DNA of 64,000 bases from Rhizobium anhuiense (lineage in GTDB: Bacteria; Pseudomonadota; Alphaproteobacteria; Rhizobiales; Rhizobiaceae). Below are positions 16,702 to 25,262 of the stretch, piece after piece. The first letter of the stretch is position 1, and each line of letters begins with the position of its first letter. Location of the stretch: positions 372,001-436,000 of the forward strand of contig NZ_ML133522.1 of assembly GCF_003985145.1 (NCBI RefSeq). Reading direction: 5' to 3'. A program made the translations under genes and the position numbers. Under the pieces are notes generated by a model, which did not search any database, was not told where the DNA came from, and saw only the letters and a program-made list of their open reading frames with translations.

Positions 16702-17942
16702 GCCTTCTTCCCGTAAATGTGGAAGCCACCATAGATTGCCGAGCGATCGAGCGCCGTCAACTCACGCGACTTCTCCTCGAAATAATCCCACTGGTCGCGG
16801 ATCATCGGCGCCAGGCGGCCTTCGATGATGCTTTTTTCAGCGGCGGTGCGGAAGATCACGCGGGCGCCTTCGCGCGCCGTGCGAGTGATCTCCCGCCAGA
16901 CGTCGTTCAACTGCTCGTCCGTCATCCAGTCCTGCGCGTCGAGCAGGATATAGCGGTCGCGCGAGGCGGCCGGTTCGCGGGCGAGCAACTCGGTGAAGCT
17001 TGCGTGGTGGACGTTGACGCGGTCGACATTGGCGCGGATCACCTGATAGTGCTCCGACTTCAGATAGGTCGGCAGCGGGCCTTCCTCTTCGGTGCCGTAG
17101 CGGCGGCCGAAGGCCTGCCAGGCGAAATAGTTGTCGCTCATCGGGAAATGACAGGCGAGCTTTTCCAGGCGGTGCTTCAGCACCGGCGCGATCGAATGAT
17201 CGGCGGCAAGGCTTGCGAGTTCGTCATATTGCTGCGGCGGAATGCCGAGGCCGAAGAGCGAGCTCTTGCGGCCGGTAATCCAGCGCACGACCGGCTTTTC
17301 GAACAGCGGCGCGATCTGCTCGTCGAAGAACTGGCGCTGCTCGCGGATCGAGCGGGTCTTGGTCATCTCGCGCAGCTTGACGCCGTGCAGGCGGGCAAGA
17401 AGATGGGCCGCGCCGATGAAGCGGCCGAGCAGGCCGGTTTCGTAGATGTTGCGGTCGAAGACGGTGACGCGGCGACGGCCGAATTTGCGGCCGTTCCAGT
17501 AGCTGCGGGTCGCCTCATCGAGGCGGGCAGCGAGATGCTGGTCATAGGCGCGGCTGTTCGACTTCTCGTTCGGCATGGCCAGGAAGCGGACGAGATCGGC
17601 GTGGCCGGGAAGATGTTTGAAGGCCGCAAGCTTCAGGCGGTTCAGAGCGATATGGTGCGGGTTGAGGTCGACGACGTCGATCGAGGCCGGCGCCTTGGAG
17701 AGATAGGCGAGCATGTTGCAGCCGCCGGAGCCGATGGTGACGATGCGATGGTTGGGCTTCAGCTCCATCGCCTGCATGTCGAGATCCGGATCCTCCCAGA
17801 TCTGCGGGTAGACGAGGCCGGAGAAGAGAAGACCGAAGAGACGTTCGGAAAAGCCGTCCTTCGAAAAAGCCTTGTGGCGGAGAAGGGCGTCCTTGAGTTT
17901 CCGGTTCTTGCGGAAGCCGGCATCCGGTGCAAATTCTGACAT
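16698..17942 (-). CDS. btaA: S-adenosylmethionine:diacylglycerol 3-amino-3-carboxypropyltransferase, betaine lipid synthesis
   Basis: A 414-residue DUF3419/BtaA protein. The N-terminal half includes FSGLVYPQIWEDPDLDMQAM and a SAM-binding loop TIGSGGCNMLAYL followed by VDLNPHH. BtaA transfers the aminocarboxypropyl group of SAM to diacylglycerol, giving diacylglyceryl-homoserine for BtaB at the inner membrane. Length matches characterised alphaproteobacterial BtaA. AAGGTGA lies before the ATG. In Sinorhizobium this pathway is induced by phosphate limitation through PhoB; a Pho-box-like repeat overlaps the start here but points the other way. Confidence 0.95.
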   Translation of the reverse strand: MSEFAPDAGFRKNRKLKDALLRHKAFSKDGFSERLFGLLFSGLVYPQIWEDPDLDMQAMELKPNHRIVTIGSGGCNMLAYLSKAPASIDVVDLNPHHIALNRLKLAAFKHLPGHADLVRFLAMPNEKSNSRAYDQHLAARLDEATRSYWNGRKFGRRRVTVFDRNIYETGLLGRFIGAAHLLARLHGVKLREMTKTRSIREQRQFFDEQIAPLFEKPVVRWITGRKSSLFGLGIPPQQYDELASLAADHSIAPVLKHRLEKLACHFPMSDNYFAWQAFGRRYGTEEEGPLPTYLKSEHYQVIRANVDRVNVHHASFTELLAREPAASRDRYILLDAQDWMTDEQLNDVWREITRTAREGARVIFRTAAEKSIIEGRLAPMIRDQWDYFEEKSRELTALDRSAIYGGFHIYGKKA

Positions 17943-17953
17943 GAGTCTGTCAC
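17936..17953 (+). promoter_or_regulatory. Pho-box-like direct repeat across the btaA start
   Basis: CTGACAT-GAGT-CTGTCAC gives two 7-bp half-sites with the 4-bp spacing of PhoB boxes; each differs from CTGTCAT at one base. It reads in the plus direction, overlapping the btaA start codon on the opposite strand and lying about 210 bp before the divergent serine hydrolase. Function is uncertain. Confidence 0.4.
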
Positions 17954-18160
17954 CTTTTTAGCGTTCAGGGCGTGTAGCGCGCCTCTGCTACAGTTTGATG
18001 ACGTGGGCTGTGGGGCGCCGTTCTTCGGAGACTTCGACCGGCTCGGAAGACCGACCGGGATGGCTCTCCTGGGAAAGTGATCGGGACGACAGGCCTTCTT
18101 GGCTTTGGCCCCTTTTCGGCGCCTGCGATTCCTGCTTCTCTCCCGGCATGGAGGAATGCC

Positions 18161-19585
18161 ATGCGATTTGTCCTGCGTATCCTGAAGGCGCTTGCTCTCC
18201 TTGTCGTTCTCGTCGTCTTCGTCGCCGCCGGCTGGCTTTTTATTCAGCCGCCGGAACTGCTGCGTGTCGGTGACGGTTACGCCGCCAAGATCGTCTGCTC
18301 CAACGTCTTCATCGCCGGTCGCGGCGCCGAGGATGTGCTCCATGACGACGTTCAGGCGCCCGGAAATCCGCTGCTGCGGCTGATACGCGTCAGCGTTGAC
18401 CACGACAAGGAACGGGTGACGGCGCGCTTCATGGGGCTGTTTGCGCCAAGTTATGCGCTCTATCGCGGCGCCTTCGGCTGTACGAGCGTGCCGGACGGCG
18501 ATTTCGAGGCGGCGGCGAAGGCCGTGCCCTTCGATGCGCCTGTTAAAATGGAGACGAGCGACGCCTTGTGGCCGGAGGGCGAGGGCACCGGCAATCCGGC
18601 GGACGGGAAGATTGCCGCACTGCTTGCCGATCCCGGAATTGCCGGCCCGGCAATGCGGGCGATCGTGGTGGTGCACAATGGCCGCGTCGTCGCTGAAGCC
18701 TATGGCCCCGGTTTCTCGGCGAAGACTCCGCTGATCGGCTGGTCGATGACGAAGACGGTGAACGCTGCGATTCTCGGCCGGCTGATGCTCGACGGCAAAA
18801 TCTCCTTCGACGACGACGAACTGCTGGCGCAGTGGCAGAAGGATGCGCGCGCCAAGATCAAGGTGTCCGACCTGCTCGGCATGGAGAGCGGCCTTGCCTT
18901 CAACGAGGATTATGGCGATGTCGCCGATGTGACGCGCATGCTCTATCTCGATCCAGACATGGTGTCGCTGCCGGCCAATGCACCGATGGAGGCGCCGCCC
19001 GGCCAGCGCTTCCGCTATTCGAGCGGCACGGCCGTGCTGTTGTCGCGCATCTGGATGGACAGGGTCGGCAATCCACAGGCGGGCTTTTCCTATCCGCACG
19101 ACGCGCTGTTTTCGCCGCTCGGCATGACGAGTGCGGTATTCGAACTCGATGCGCGCGGCACGTTTGCCGGCAGCTCCTATCTCTATGCGACGGCGCATGA
19201 CTGGGCGCGCTTCGGGCAGTTCCTGCTGCAAGACGGCGTGTGGAATGACCGGCGACTGTTGCCGGAAGGGTTCGTCGGCGCCATGCGCACTCCGACGGTG
19301 GCTTCGAACGGACGTTATACGCAGGGCCAGGCCTGGCTCGCTCCTGGCGGCTCAAGCGCGGCGTTCGGACTGCCGGAGGATACGTTTTGGTTGACGGGGC
19401 ATGACGGGCAGAGCATGGCGATCGTGCCCTCCGCCAATCTGGTCGTCGTCCGGCTCGGCCTGACGCCGAGCTGGCTCGGCTATCAGCCGCAGGTGCTTCT
19501 CAAGAAGATCCTGGCGGCCTTGCCGCAAGCGGGGGAGCCACAACAGCAGGCTGGGTCGCAGCAACAGCCGCAGCCGCAGCCATAG
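18161..19585 (+). CDS. Serine hydrolase, beta-lactamase/class C-like family
   Basis: This 474-residue protein has one N-terminal membrane anchor (RILKALALLVVLVVFVAAGW) and a periplasmic beta-lactamase-fold domain. SMTK at about residue 197 is the Ser-x-x-Lys catalytic motif, FRYSSG fits the Tyr-x-Asn/Ser position, and LTGHDGQ fits the KTG-equivalent strand. The C-terminus is Gln/Pro-rich. Members include esterases, D-amino-acid peptidases and 6-aminohexanoate-dimer hydrolases, so antibiotic hydrolysis should not be assumed. GGAGGAA at 18150-18156 sets the ATG. It is divergent from btaAB and might share its phosphate control. Confidence 0.85.
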   Translation: MRFVLRILKALALLVVLVVFVAAGWLFIQPPELLRVGDGYAAKIVCSNVFIAGRGAEDVLHDDVQAPGNPLLRLIRVSVDHDKERVTARFMGLFAPSYALYRGAFGCTSVPDGDFEAAAKAVPFDAPVKMETSDALWPEGEGTGNPADGKIAALLADPGIAGPAMRAIVVVHNGRVVAEAYGPGFSAKTPLIGWSMTKTVNAAILGRLMLDGKISFDDDELLAQWQKDARAKIKVSDLLGMESGLAFNEDYGDVADVTRMLYLDPDMVSLPANAPMEAPPGQRFRYSSGTAVLLSRIWMDRVGNPQAGFSYPHDALFSPLGMTSAVFELDARGTFAGSSYLYATAHDWARFGQFLLQDGVWNDRRLLPEGFVGAMRTPTVASNGRYTQGQAWLAPGGSSAAFGLPEDTFWLTGHDGQSMAIVPSANLVVVRLGLTPSWLGYQPQVLLKKILAALPQAGEPQQQAGSQQQPQPQP

Positions 19586-19616
19586 GCTGCGATCGCCGTC
19601 TCAGCAATGCTCGATG

Positions 19617-20558
19617 TCAGTAATTACCCTGGGCGATGTCGGTCATGCCCTTGCGCTTGGCGTCGTAATAATAGCCGCGCGCATAGAGGCGGACGGCATC
19701 GTCTTCCTTGCTGTCGGAGACGAGCCAGGCGCCACGCAGATATTTGGCGGCATATTTGATGTTGGTTTCGGCATCGAAGAGCCCGCCCGGGGCGCCGTCA
19801 TAACCCATTGATTTGGCGGTGTTGTATTTGATCTGCATCAGGCCGAAATAGCCGCGCTTGTTGTAGGCCTTCGGATTGTAGCGGCTCTCGCGATGGACGA
19901 TGCGGTGGAGCAGCGTCTCGGGAATTTCGTAGATCTTCGAGTATTTCTGGATGAGCTTGGTGACGAAGCTCTTCTCCACTGTCGGCGCGTCGTCTTTGTC
20001 GTCGTCGCTGAACATCGGGGGTGCCGTCGGCGGATCGATCGGCCCGGATTCGTCGAAACCGTAGTCCATGCTGGCACGCGGCGTGGTGTCGACGGCGGCA
20101 AGTGCTGCAAGCGCGCTGTTCTGCGGTGTCGCGGCAAAGGCAAGCTGCGTCGTCGGCTGTGCCGGCGTTCCCGGACGCGGCGTCGGCACGACGGACTGGA
20201 TTGCCGTCATCTCGGGCGTCAGCGGGATCTGCGCATAGGCTGCAGGCTGTATGCCTGCCTGCATGGCGAGGTCGGTAGACTGAGAGGCTGTTACGGTTGG
20301 CATCGCCGTCGCAGTCAGGGAGGGGGATGGCTGGGGAATGGTGGCGCCGGCAACCGCCTGACCGGCAGCACCTTCGGCTGTCGGGATCGCGGCGAGTGTT
20401 TCATCTTCGCCGGGTTTCGGCATCGGCACCACGGTCTGGGCGGCAGTCAGTTCGGCCTGCGATGTGTATTCGACGCTCGTGCATCCCGTCATCACACCGC
20501 AGAGTATCGTGGAAACGACAAGACTGCGTTTCAGGCCGGATAATCCGATCGCTACCAT
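19617..20558 (-). CDS. Lytic transglycosylase SLT-domain lipoprotein
   Basis: This 313-residue protein has a lipoprotein signal ending MTGC (Cys26). A long Ala/Pro/Thr-rich linker (about residues 30-190) precedes a C-terminal SLT (GH23) domain with IVHRESRYNPKAYN carrying the catalytic Glu and GYFGLMQIKYNTAKSMGY. It should cleave peptidoglycan from the outer-membrane side. The linker contains a diverged duplicate, TAAQTVVPMPKPG near residue 38 and TAIQSVVPTPRPG near 117. It converges with the serine hydrolase gene, 31 nt away. The start codon is uncertain by a few residues. Confidence 0.9.
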   Translation of the reverse strand: MVAIGLSGLKRSLVVSTILCGVMTGCTSVEYTSQAELTAAQTVVPMPKPGEDETLAAIPTAEGAAGQAVAGATIPQPSPSLTATAMPTVTASQSTDLAMQAGIQPAAYAQIPLTPEMTAIQSVVPTPRPGTPAQPTTQLAFAATPQNSALAALAAVDTTPRASMDYGFDESGPIDPPTAPPMFSDDDKDDAPTVEKSFVTKLIQKYSKIYEIPETLLHRIVHRESRYNPKAYNKRGYFGLMQIKYNTAKSMGYDGAPGGLFDAETNIKYAAKYLRGAWLVSDSKEDDAVRLYARGYYYDAKRKGMTDIAQGNY

Positions 20559-20673
20559 TCCGCCACTTTCGTGAAATCGCGCCGCCCCGGCTGCGTATAA
20601 AAGTTACCAAAAACCTTAAGCCCTGGTGACCCCATTAACCTATTCGTGGCATTCCGGCAACCACGCAATATTT

Positions 20674-21309
20674 CTATGCTGCAATACGGCGATACCCGGC
20701 GGTTACGGCGCCTGCAGCGATCAGCAGGGTGCCTCCCGTTCGGTTTACGGCGCGCTGGATGCTCGCCTTGCGAATCAGTCCGCGCGCGGTATGGGCGAGA
20801 AACGCGTAGGTGGAGGCGTTGAGGATCGCCAGCACGAGGAAGGTCGCTTCCATGATCGCCATCTGGCCGACGAAGGGCAGGGCCGGATTGAGGAACTGCG
20901 GCACGAAGGCGACGAAGAAGATGATGCTCTTCGGATTGAGGGCGGTGACGACATAGGCGTGGAGGAAGATCTTGAGCGACTTTTCCTCCGGCAGATTGTC
21001 GTTGTCGGCAACCGGTTCGCCGATGATGGGAGCCCGCCAGAGCTTGACTCCCAGATAGATCAGGTAGGCGCCGCCGATCCACTTCAACACGGTGAAGAGG
21101 GTGGCGGAGGCGGCCAGAACGGCACCGAGACCGAAGAGGGAAGCCGTCATCGCGGTGAAGTCACCAAGCGCCACGCCGCTCACCGTCGCAAACGCCGTCC
21201 TGCGCCCATGACCGAGCGCATAGGAAACGACGAGCAGTATCGTCGGCCCCGGTATGGCCAGCATGATGGCCGATGCCGCCGCAAAAGCGAGCCAGGCTTC
21301 AAATGACAT
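20674..21309 (-). CDS. LysE family translocator (RhtB-type amino-acid exporter)
   Basis: A 211-residue inner-membrane protein with about six helices and the LysE/RhtB N-terminal signature (AIPGPTILLVVSYALGHGRRTAFATVSGVALGD). Later blocks, ALNPKSIIFFVAFVPQFLNP, are also typical. The family exports amino acids, homoserine lactone-like compounds or related solutes by proton exchange. AGGAGGAGACACC precedes the ATG. It appears monocistronic; the exported compound is unknown. Confidence 0.88.
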   Translation of the reverse strand: MSFEAWLAFAAASAIMLAIPGPTILLVVSYALGHGRRTAFATVSGVALGDFTAMTASLFGLGAVLAASATLFTVLKWIGGAYLIYLGVKLWRAPIIGEPVADNDNLPEEKSLKIFLHAYVVTALNPKSIIFFVAFVPQFLNPALPFVGQMAIMEATFLVLAILNASTYAFLAHTARGLIRKASIQRAVNRTGGTLLIAAGAVTAGYRRIAA

Positions 21310-21366
21310 GGTGTCTCCTCCTATTCCTCAGGAACAAGCAAAGACATCATATTAACCATCCGTCAA

Positions 21367-22578
21367 TCACGCTTCTTTGTATTTCTGACCTATATTGTCC
21401 ATGACTTCGGCAAACCATGCCGTCGACAGGTCAAAAGCCTTGCCGCCCTTGATGCGCGGGAATTCTATAGTGCGCAACTTACCGTTCTGCGCTTCGTCAT
21501 GGCCGGTGACGCCGGAGACTTTATTGAGCGCGCTTTCGACGGCGAGATCGACCATGCTCTGGATCAGCCTGAGGTCGTCGCCGTTGGCCGGCGCCGAGCG
21601 GGCGAAATAGCCTGATTTCTGCACAAGGGAACGTTCGGCATTCAGGAGGTTGGCGAACTGCTTCTGGAACCAGGCGCCGACATTGATCGTGTCGATCTTC
21701 ACATGGCCGAAGGCGTCACGCTTGACGGTTTCGCCGGCGGCTTCCCGCTCGGCGACGATGGCGTCGAGGCAGGCGCCTTCCGAGACGAAGACCGTGGCGT
21801 GGCCGTTGCGGTCCATGCTTTCCTTCAGGCGGGCGGCCTCGGCGTCGAGGTCGAAGGCCATCTCAGGCAGGTAGACGGCGTCGATGCTCTTCAGATGCGC
21901 ATCCATCATCAGGCCGTCGACATACTGGTTGCGGCTGGTGCGCTGGAGATAGGCGCGGGCGGTGGCGGCCGTCAGCCAGCCGCAATGGCGGCCCATGACT
22001 TCGTGGATGACGAGGGTGCGGGGTGCGGCCGTCTGCTCGTTGCTGACATTGTCGAAGAAATGCGCGCCGACTTCGGCGGCCGTCCAGGCGCCGAGCGACT
22101 GGCGGATCGGGACGACGTCGTTGTCGACCGTCTTCGGCAGGCCGACGACGGTGAGATTGTAGCCGTTGGCGGCGAGGTAGGCGGCAAGGTCGGCGGCTGT
22201 GGTGTTGGTGTCGTCGCCGCCGATCGTGTGGAGAATGGTGATGCCGTCATTGGCAAGGCGTTCGGCGGCGACCCGCAGCGGGTTCTCGCCTTCCTTGACC
22301 AGGCCGCGCTTGACGCAGTCGGCGGCATTGGTGAGCTTGACGCGGCTGTTGCCGATCGGCGAGCCGCCGTAACGGTGCAGCAGCGGCGCCTTTTCGCGCA
22401 TCTCGCGGGTGATCGCGATGCTGTCGCCGGTGAGCACGCCCTGGTATCCGGACTTGTAGGCGACGATATCGAGATCGGGCGCGACGTCGCTATAGCGTTC
22501 GATGAGACCGCCGACGGCGGAAGAAAGACAGGGTGCCAGGCCTCCGGCGGTCAGCATTGCGACTTTCTGCTTGGCCAT
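21367..22578 (-). CDS. 6-phosphofructokinase, pyrophosphate-dependent type
   Basis: This 403-residue PfkA-superfamily enzyme has GGDDTNTTA at residues 120-128. In that loop Asp replaces the Gly of ATP-dependent PFK, a mark of PPi specificity. The catalytic motif PKTVDND is near 148-154 and MGRHCGWL is near 200. PPi-PFKs phosphorylate fructose-6-phosphate reversibly in the cytoplasm. Most rhizobia use the Entner-Doudoroff route and lack ATP-PFK, so this enzyme may serve gluconeogenesis or a linked pathway. Sedoheptulose-7-phosphate is another possible substrate. A strong AGGAGGGATC site sets the ATG. A 14-bp palindrome lies 30 bp upstream. Confidence 0.88.
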   Translation of the reverse strand: MAKQKVAMLTAGGLAPCLSSAVGGLIERYSDVAPDLDIVAYKSGYQGVLTGDSIAITREMREKAPLLHRYGGSPIGNSRVKLTNAADCVKRGLVKEGENPLRVAAERLANDGITILHTIGGDDTNTTAADLAAYLAANGYNLTVVGLPKTVDNDVVPIRQSLGAWTAAEVGAHFFDNVSNEQTAAPRTLVIHEVMGRHCGWLTAATARAYLQRTSRNQYVDGLMMDAHLKSIDAVYLPEMAFDLDAEAARLKESMDRNGHATVFVSEGACLDAIVAEREAAGETVKRDAFGHVKIDTINVGAWFQKQFANLLNAERSLVQKSGYFARSAPANGDDLRLIQSMVDLAVESALNKVSGVTGHDEAQNGKLRTIEFPRIKGGKAFDLSTAWFAEVMDNIGQKYKEA

Positions 22579-22987
22579 GATCCCTCCTATGGCGTTTCGG
22601 TGCGGTGGCGTTAGCTAACGCATGGATGCGGCAGGGAAAGGGGCCTGTAAAGTAAAGAATTTACGAAAAATGCGCCTTTATGCCGAGTTGGGCCGCGAAG
22701 ATGGCAGGAAGTAATGATATAATCGTTTCAAGCCCGATCTGCGTGTCGGGAACTGTTGTGGAAATTTCCGTCGCGCACTCCGGATTCACCTGCACGGGCG
22801 ATGCGCCGGCGATCGTCAGCCGTTGCCATACGAGATGAAAGCGGGCGCCGTGAATCGTTTGCTGCGGTGCGACAATTACCAAATCGTGAAAACTGTGTTC
22901 GGCCCTACGACCAATAGTCGCCTTGCAAAGGCTGCGATTCTTTGGTCAAGCTGTTTGCTATAAGTTGACAAGTCTGTGAGATTTTCG
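22579..22987. other. 409-bp divergent intergenic region (PPi-PFK and TerB-DnaJ genes)
   Basis: No gene is supported here. The only longer open frame, minus strand 22661-22882, lacks a good start and ribosome-binding site and does not resemble a known protein. The stretch should hold the divergent promoters. The clearest element is the palindrome at 22608-22621. Confidence 0.6.
22608..22621. promoter_or_regulatory. Perfect 14-bp palindrome upstream of the PPi-PFK gene
   Basis: GCGTTAGCTAACGC is fully self-complementary and lies 30 bp before the phosphofructokinase start codon on the minus strand. With no loop and no T-run it suits a dimeric repressor site rather than a terminator. The regulator is unknown. 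Confidence 0.45.
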
Positions 22988-23695
22988 ATGTCCTTCTGGG
23001 AAAAACTGTTGAATGCCATTGGCAATACCGCGGGCAATGCGTTGTCTGCGGTGGTCGAGGCTATCCGTACGGTTTTCGAAGGCGATCCCGAGACCCGGCG
23101 TAAGGTGGCTTTCTCCGTGGCGATCATCGCGCTGTCGGCCAAGATGGCCAAGGCCGACGGCATCGTCAGCGAGAAGGAGGTCGAAGCCTTCCGCGAAATC
23201 TTCGAATTCCCTGAGGATCAGGCCAAGAACGTCGCCAGGCTTTACAACCTCGCTCGCCAGGATGTCGCCGGCTACGAAGCCTATGCCGAACGGCTCTCCA
23301 CGCTCTGCGTTACCTGTGCGGCCAATTGCCCGGTGCTGGAAGACGTGCTCGACGGCCTCTTCCACATCGCCAAAGCCGATGGGCTGATCCACGAGAAGGA
23401 ACTGAATTTCCTGCACCATATCGGCGAGATCTTCCAGATGAGCGAAACCCGCTTCGAGCAGATCGCCGCCCGCCACGTCTCGTCCGGCGGCGATCCCTAT
23501 AAGGTGCTCGGCGTCTCGCCTTCGGATGATTTCCCGACCATCCGCCGCCGTTACCGTGGCCTCGTCAGCGAACATCATCCCGACAGGCTGATCTCGCGCG
23601 GCGTGCCGAAGGAATTCCATGTCATCGCCAATGAACGCATGGCGGCGCTGAATGCGGCCTATGCGGCGATCGAGAAGGAACGCCGCGCCGCATGA
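22988..23695 (+). CDS. TerB-like and DnaJ-domain protein (DjlA-like co-chaperone)
   Basis: This 235-residue protein has an alpha-helical TerB-like domain (about residues 38-155, with AKMAKADGIVSEKEVEAF and FHIAKADGLIHEKELNF forming two similar halves) and a C-terminal J-domain (about 168-233) with HPD at 197-199. J-domains stimulate DnaK ATPase. In E. coli DjlA the same two domains follow a membrane anchor, but here the first 30 residues are only amphipathic, so location is uncertain. The ATG at 22988 is favoured by family N-termini; a GTG at 22976 is possible. Its stop overlaps the next ATG by 4 bp (ATGA). Confidence 0.88.
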   Translation: MSFWEKLLNAIGNTAGNALSAVVEAIRTVFEGDPETRRKVAFSVAIIALSAKMAKADGIVSEKEVEAFREIFEFPEDQAKNVARLYNLARQDVAGYEAYAERLSTLCVTCAANCPVLEDVLDGLFHIAKADGLIHEKELNFLHHIGEIFQMSETRFEQIAARHVSSGGDPYKVLGVSPSDDFPTIRRRYRGLVSEHHPDRLISRGVPKEFHVIANERMAALNAAYAAIEKERRAA

Positions 23696-24453
23696 CCTCT
23701 TTCGAGGCCGATTGCAGGAGCGCCCGCGTGCAGCCTTCGCCGAACCACGGCGAGCGGGCAGACGGGCGCCGTCCGGATATGATCCTGCTGCATTATACCG
23801 GCATGCCGACGGCAGATGGTGCGCTCGACTGGCTCTGTCGCGCCGAGAGCCAGGTTTCCAGCCATTATTTCGTGCATGAGAACGGCGAGGTGGTGCAGCT
23901 CGTGCCGGAAATACGGCGTGCCTGGCACGCGGGAAAAAGTAGCTGGCACGGCGAGACGGATATCAATTCGCTGTCGATCGGCATCGAGATCGCCAATGCC
24001 GGCCATCCCGGCGGGCTCCCGGATTATCCAAAAGAGCAGATCGCCGCGGTGATTGAATTGTGTCGCGACTGTGTCAAACGTTGGTCGATCGCGCCGGAAC
24101 GGGTGCTTGGGCATTCCGATGTCGCCCCGATCCGCAAGGTCGATCCGGGCGAGAAATTCCCCTGGGCCGAGCTCCACCGGGCGGGTGTCGGGCACTGGGT
24201 CGAGCCGGCAAAGATCACCGGTGGACGGTTCTTCCAATGCGGCGATGCCGGCCAGCCTGTCGAAGCGCTGCAGTCGATGCTGTCGCTCTATGGTTACGGC
24301 ACTGAAATTACAGGCGAATTTTCCGAAAAAATGGCGGGCGACGTGGAGGCTTTCCAGCGCCATTTCCGGCCCGAAAGGGTGGATGGCATCGCCGATTTCT
24401 CGACGATCGACACGCTGCACCGGCTGCTATCGACGCTGCCGCGTTATTCCTGA
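23692..24453 (+). CDS. N-acetylmuramoyl-L-alanine amidase, AmpD/AmiD (Amidase_2) type
   Basis: A 253-residue protein with an N-terminal Amidase_2 (PGRP-like) zinc domain: ILLHYTG gives a first histidine, and VLGHSDVAPIRKVDPGEKFPW gives the second histidine and the aspartate. A C-terminal peptidoglycan-binding domain follows (about residues 185-250). No signal peptide is seen, so it may recycle anhydro-muropeptides in the cytoplasm, or leave by another route. Its start overlaps the TerB-DnaJ stop as ATGA, implying coupled translation. Confidence 0.9.
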   Translation: MTSFEADCRSARVQPSPNHGERADGRRPDMILLHYTGMPTADGALDWLCRAESQVSSHYFVHENGEVVQLVPEIRRAWHAGKSSWHGETDINSLSIGIEIANAGHPGGLPDYPKEQIAAVIELCRDCVKRWSIAPERVLGHSDVAPIRKVDPGEKFPWAELHRAGVGHWVEPAKITGGRFFQCGDAGQPVEALQSMLSLYGYGTEITGEFSEKMAGDVEAFQRHFRPERVDGIADFSTIDTLHRLLSTLPRYS

Positions 24454-24716
24454 TCGGAACAGCCTGATATCAGGAGCGGATTCCTCGCGGCCGGCGAGAA
24501 AACCGCCTCGCCACATCATTTCCCTATTATCTCCTCATTGCGATGGTCTAAGGACGCCCGCTGAACAGCGCTCACGGCTGTTTTCAAGTGTAACCATGAG
24601 CGCCAAATGAAACGATAAGAATTGCTACGGAACGCGATCAGTCCTTGCTCGCGTGTGACCGAATGACGGCGAGGCGCGCAGTCCTGCAATTCTTTGGGTC
24701 GGAGTGAAGAGACTAT

Positions 24717-25244
24717 ATGAAGAAGTTGATTGTTGGCGCTGCGGCGTGCTTCGGCATGCTGCTGGCGGGGTATAACTTTGCCTCGGCGAATGATGATTGG
24801 GGCGTCAGGGCGCAAACCATCCCGCTGAAGACCGTCGACCGCCAGAGTGGCTATGCCATGCCCGACTTTTCCGCCAGCATTCCCTATGCCGCGCTGATCA
24901 ATAAATATGCCGCCGAATACGACGTGCCCGTCGCACTCGCCCAGGCTGTCGTACGCGTCGAGAGCAATTTCAATCCGAATGCCCGCGGCAGTGCCGGCGA
25001 AGTCGGCCTGATGCAGATCAAGCCGGCGACGGCGCGGATGATGGGATATTCCGGCACGAGGAAGGGCCTGTTCGATCCCGAGACCAACATCAAATACGGC
25101 ATGAAATATCTGGCGGCCGCCCATCAGCTCGGCGGCGGGCAGACCTGCAACACGATCCTGAAATACAATGCCGGCCATGCCGCCACGCGCATGAACCCGG
25201 TGTCGAAGACCTATTGCGGCAAGGTCCTGGCGATGCTCGACTGA
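24717..25244 (+). CDS. Small secreted lytic transglycosylase (SLT domain)
   Basis: This 175-residue protein begins with a Sec signal peptide (MKKLIVGAAACFGMLLAGY, ending ASA-ND) and is otherwise almost all SLT domain. VRVESNFNPNARG holds the catalytic Glu; GEVGLMQIKPATARMMGY and LKYNAGH are standard SLT blocks. It should degrade peptidoglycan in the periplasm. It has no lipobox or binding domain and resembles compact, specialised enzymes used near secretion systems, although no such system lies nearby. AAGAG lies before the ATG. Confidence 0.9.
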   Translation: MKKLIVGAAACFGMLLAGYNFASANDDWGVRAQTIPLKTVDRQSGYAMPDFSASIPYAALINKYAAEYDVPVALAQAVVRVESNFNPNARGSAGEVGLMQIKPATARMMGYSGTRKGLFDPETNIKYGMKYLAAAHQLGGGQTCNTILKYNAGHAATRMNPVSKTYCGKVLAMLD

Positions 25245-25262
25245 GCATAGCTCGGCGCGTCC

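Noticed and set aside
18161..19585. Antibiotic-resistance beta-lactamase
   Set aside because: The fold is right, but membrane anchoring and the esterase/peptidase-like motifs do not point to a true beta-lactamase.
22661..22882. 73-codon minus-strand open frame in the PPi-PFK upstream region
   Set aside because: Only a TTG/GTG-type start, no ribosome-binding site, no family resemblance.
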